From Dehalococcoidia bacterium (lineage in GTDB: Bacteria; Chloroflexota; Dehalococcoidia; UBA6926), in assembly GCA_029941095.1 (NCBI GenBank), contig JAPYRO010000063.1, positions 1-6,984 on the forward strand: DNA of 6,984 nt. Reading direction: 5' to 3'. The position numbers and the translations under genes were made by a program. The first letter of the stretch is position 1, and each line of letters starts with the position of its first letter. Below the pieces are notes generated by a model. The model made no database searches and was not told the origin of the DNA. It was given only the letters and a program-made list of their open reading frames with translations. This document shows positions 6,439 to 6,984 of this stretch, piece after piece.

Positions 6439-6465
6439 AAAAAAAAGTCTAAACGACTATTAGAC
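6439..6465 (-). terminator. Intrinsic terminator of moeA
   Basis: On the minus strand GTCTAA (6465-6460) and TTAGAC (6452-6447) form a 6-bp stem around a 7-nt loop, followed at once by eight T residues (6446-6439). The hairpin starts about 48 nt after the moeA stop codon. The stem is short and AT-rich, but the uninterrupted U tract makes it a convincing rho-independent terminator. It implies that moeA is the last gene of its transcript and that lexA is transcribed separately. Confidence 0.8.
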
Positions 6466-6513
6466 AATAATTCTCAAACGGAATAGCTATTTCACCATTA
6501 ATGGGGGAGGGTT

Positions 6514-6984
6514 TTATGCATTTGGATCCAAACGTATGATTGGCACACGTTCACCCTTTAAAGCGGGTTGAGCAAAAGGTTTGCGAACAACAAGGCAATC
6601 AGCATCGGTAAAAATAGCTAGCATAGAACTATCTTGTCTTTCAAATGGCATTACATGTAATTCTCCATTGTTCTCCCGCACCAGAGTTGAACGCAGATAA
6701 TCTTGACGTTGATCATTACTCTCCAAATCAAGTCCCAAAACCGCTGTCTCCTTAGGTTCGTTTTGGTTCGGACGGCCTAGCATCAGATCAATTGCTGGTT
6801 TGAGAAACAAAAGAGCCGTTACACCCGCAGAGACGGGATTACCTGGCAAGCCAAGCATTGGCTTCCCGTGGATCTGTCCAAAAATTAGTGGTTTCCCAGG
6901 TCGCATAGCTACACGGCTAAAGGTAATATTTAATCCTTCCTCACTCAGCACGCTCTTAATAAGATCATAATCACCAACAGAGGC
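6514..6984 (-). CDS. moeA: Molybdopterin molybdenumtransferase MoeA, C-terminal part (5' end outside window)
   Basis: MoeA inserts molybdate into adenylylated molybdopterin, releasing AMP and giving active molybdenum cofactor in the cytosol. The frame is open from the right edge to a TAA at 6514-6516, 156 residues of a protein usually about 400 long. The fragment begins ASVGDYDLIK, matching the conserved SVGD[YH]D segment of the MogA/MoaB-like domain III, then reads VAMRPGKPLIFG and GLPGNPVSAGVTALLF (GLPGNPVSA at fragment residues 45-53), both family hallmarks. The remaining ~85 residues form the C-terminal beta-barrel domain IV. A GTG at 6951 is not the start, because homologous sequence continues upstream of it without a stop to the window edge. 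A terminator follows 48 nt after the stop codon. In many alphaproteobacteria moaC and moeA lie next to lexA, which fits this placement. Confidence 0.95.
   Translation of the reverse strand, partial: ASVGDYDLIKSVLSEEGLNITFSRVAMRPGKPLIFGQIHGKPMLGLPGNPVSAGVTALLFLKPAIDLMLGRPNQNEPKETAVLGLDLESNDQRQDYLRSTLVRENNGELHVMPFERQDSSMLAIFTDADCLVVRKPFAQPALKGERVPIIRLDPNA

Noticed and set aside
6514..6951. moeA as a complete 145-residue gene starting at GTG 6951
   Set aside because: The frame stays open to the window edge, and the 11 extra residues (ASVGDYDLIKS) match the conserved MoeA SVGDYD motif, so the gene is cut by the window rather than short.

Overview
The window is a stretch of ordinary core chromosome from a low-GC (roughly 40% by eye) Gram-negative bacterium, most likely an alphaproteobacterium. 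Four things point there. The lipid A pathway uses LpxI rather than LpxH and places lpxI directly before lpxB. The order lpxI-lpxB / gltA-gltX / lexA / moeA is a familiar alphaproteobacterial neighbourhood. LexA begins with the MLTKKQ-type N-terminus. The only SOS operator seen has the alphaproteobacterial form GTTC-N7-GTTC. I would not name a genus from this sequence.

Layout. On the + strand, positions 1-375 hold the 3' end of lpxI. It overlaps lpxB (365-1558) by 11 bp, and a small glyoxalase I gene, gloA (1575-1997), follows after 16 bp. This cassette meets a convergent minus-strand pair, gltX (3446-4852) then gltA (2057-3367), encoding glutamyl-tRNA synthetase and citrate synthase. An imperfect hairpin spans the junction around 2030-2061. 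Then come 4853-5248 (about 396 bp without a gene), lexA on the minus strand (5249-5932), a 581-bp gene-free stretch (5933-6513), and the 3' part of moeA on the minus strand, which runs off the right edge.

Functionally these are housekeeping genes: lipid A disaccharide synthesis, methylglyoxal detoxification, the first step of the TCA cycle, tRNA charging, SOS control and molybdenum cofactor maturation. The clearest regulatory signal is upstream of lexA. A consensus -35 box (TTGACA), a 17-bp spacer and a TAGAAC -10 box overlap a GTTC-N7-GTTC operator, so LexA very probably represses its own gene. moeA ends in a clear intrinsic terminator (6439-6465), which separates its transcript from lexA.

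I see no mobile element, CRISPR array, RNA gene, toxin-antitoxin or defence module, and no convincing new system. The points worth a second look are the lexA control region, the two long gene-free gaps (one where many relatives carry comEC), a perfect 17-bp dyad at 6346-6362, and the gloA gene placed behind lpxB.
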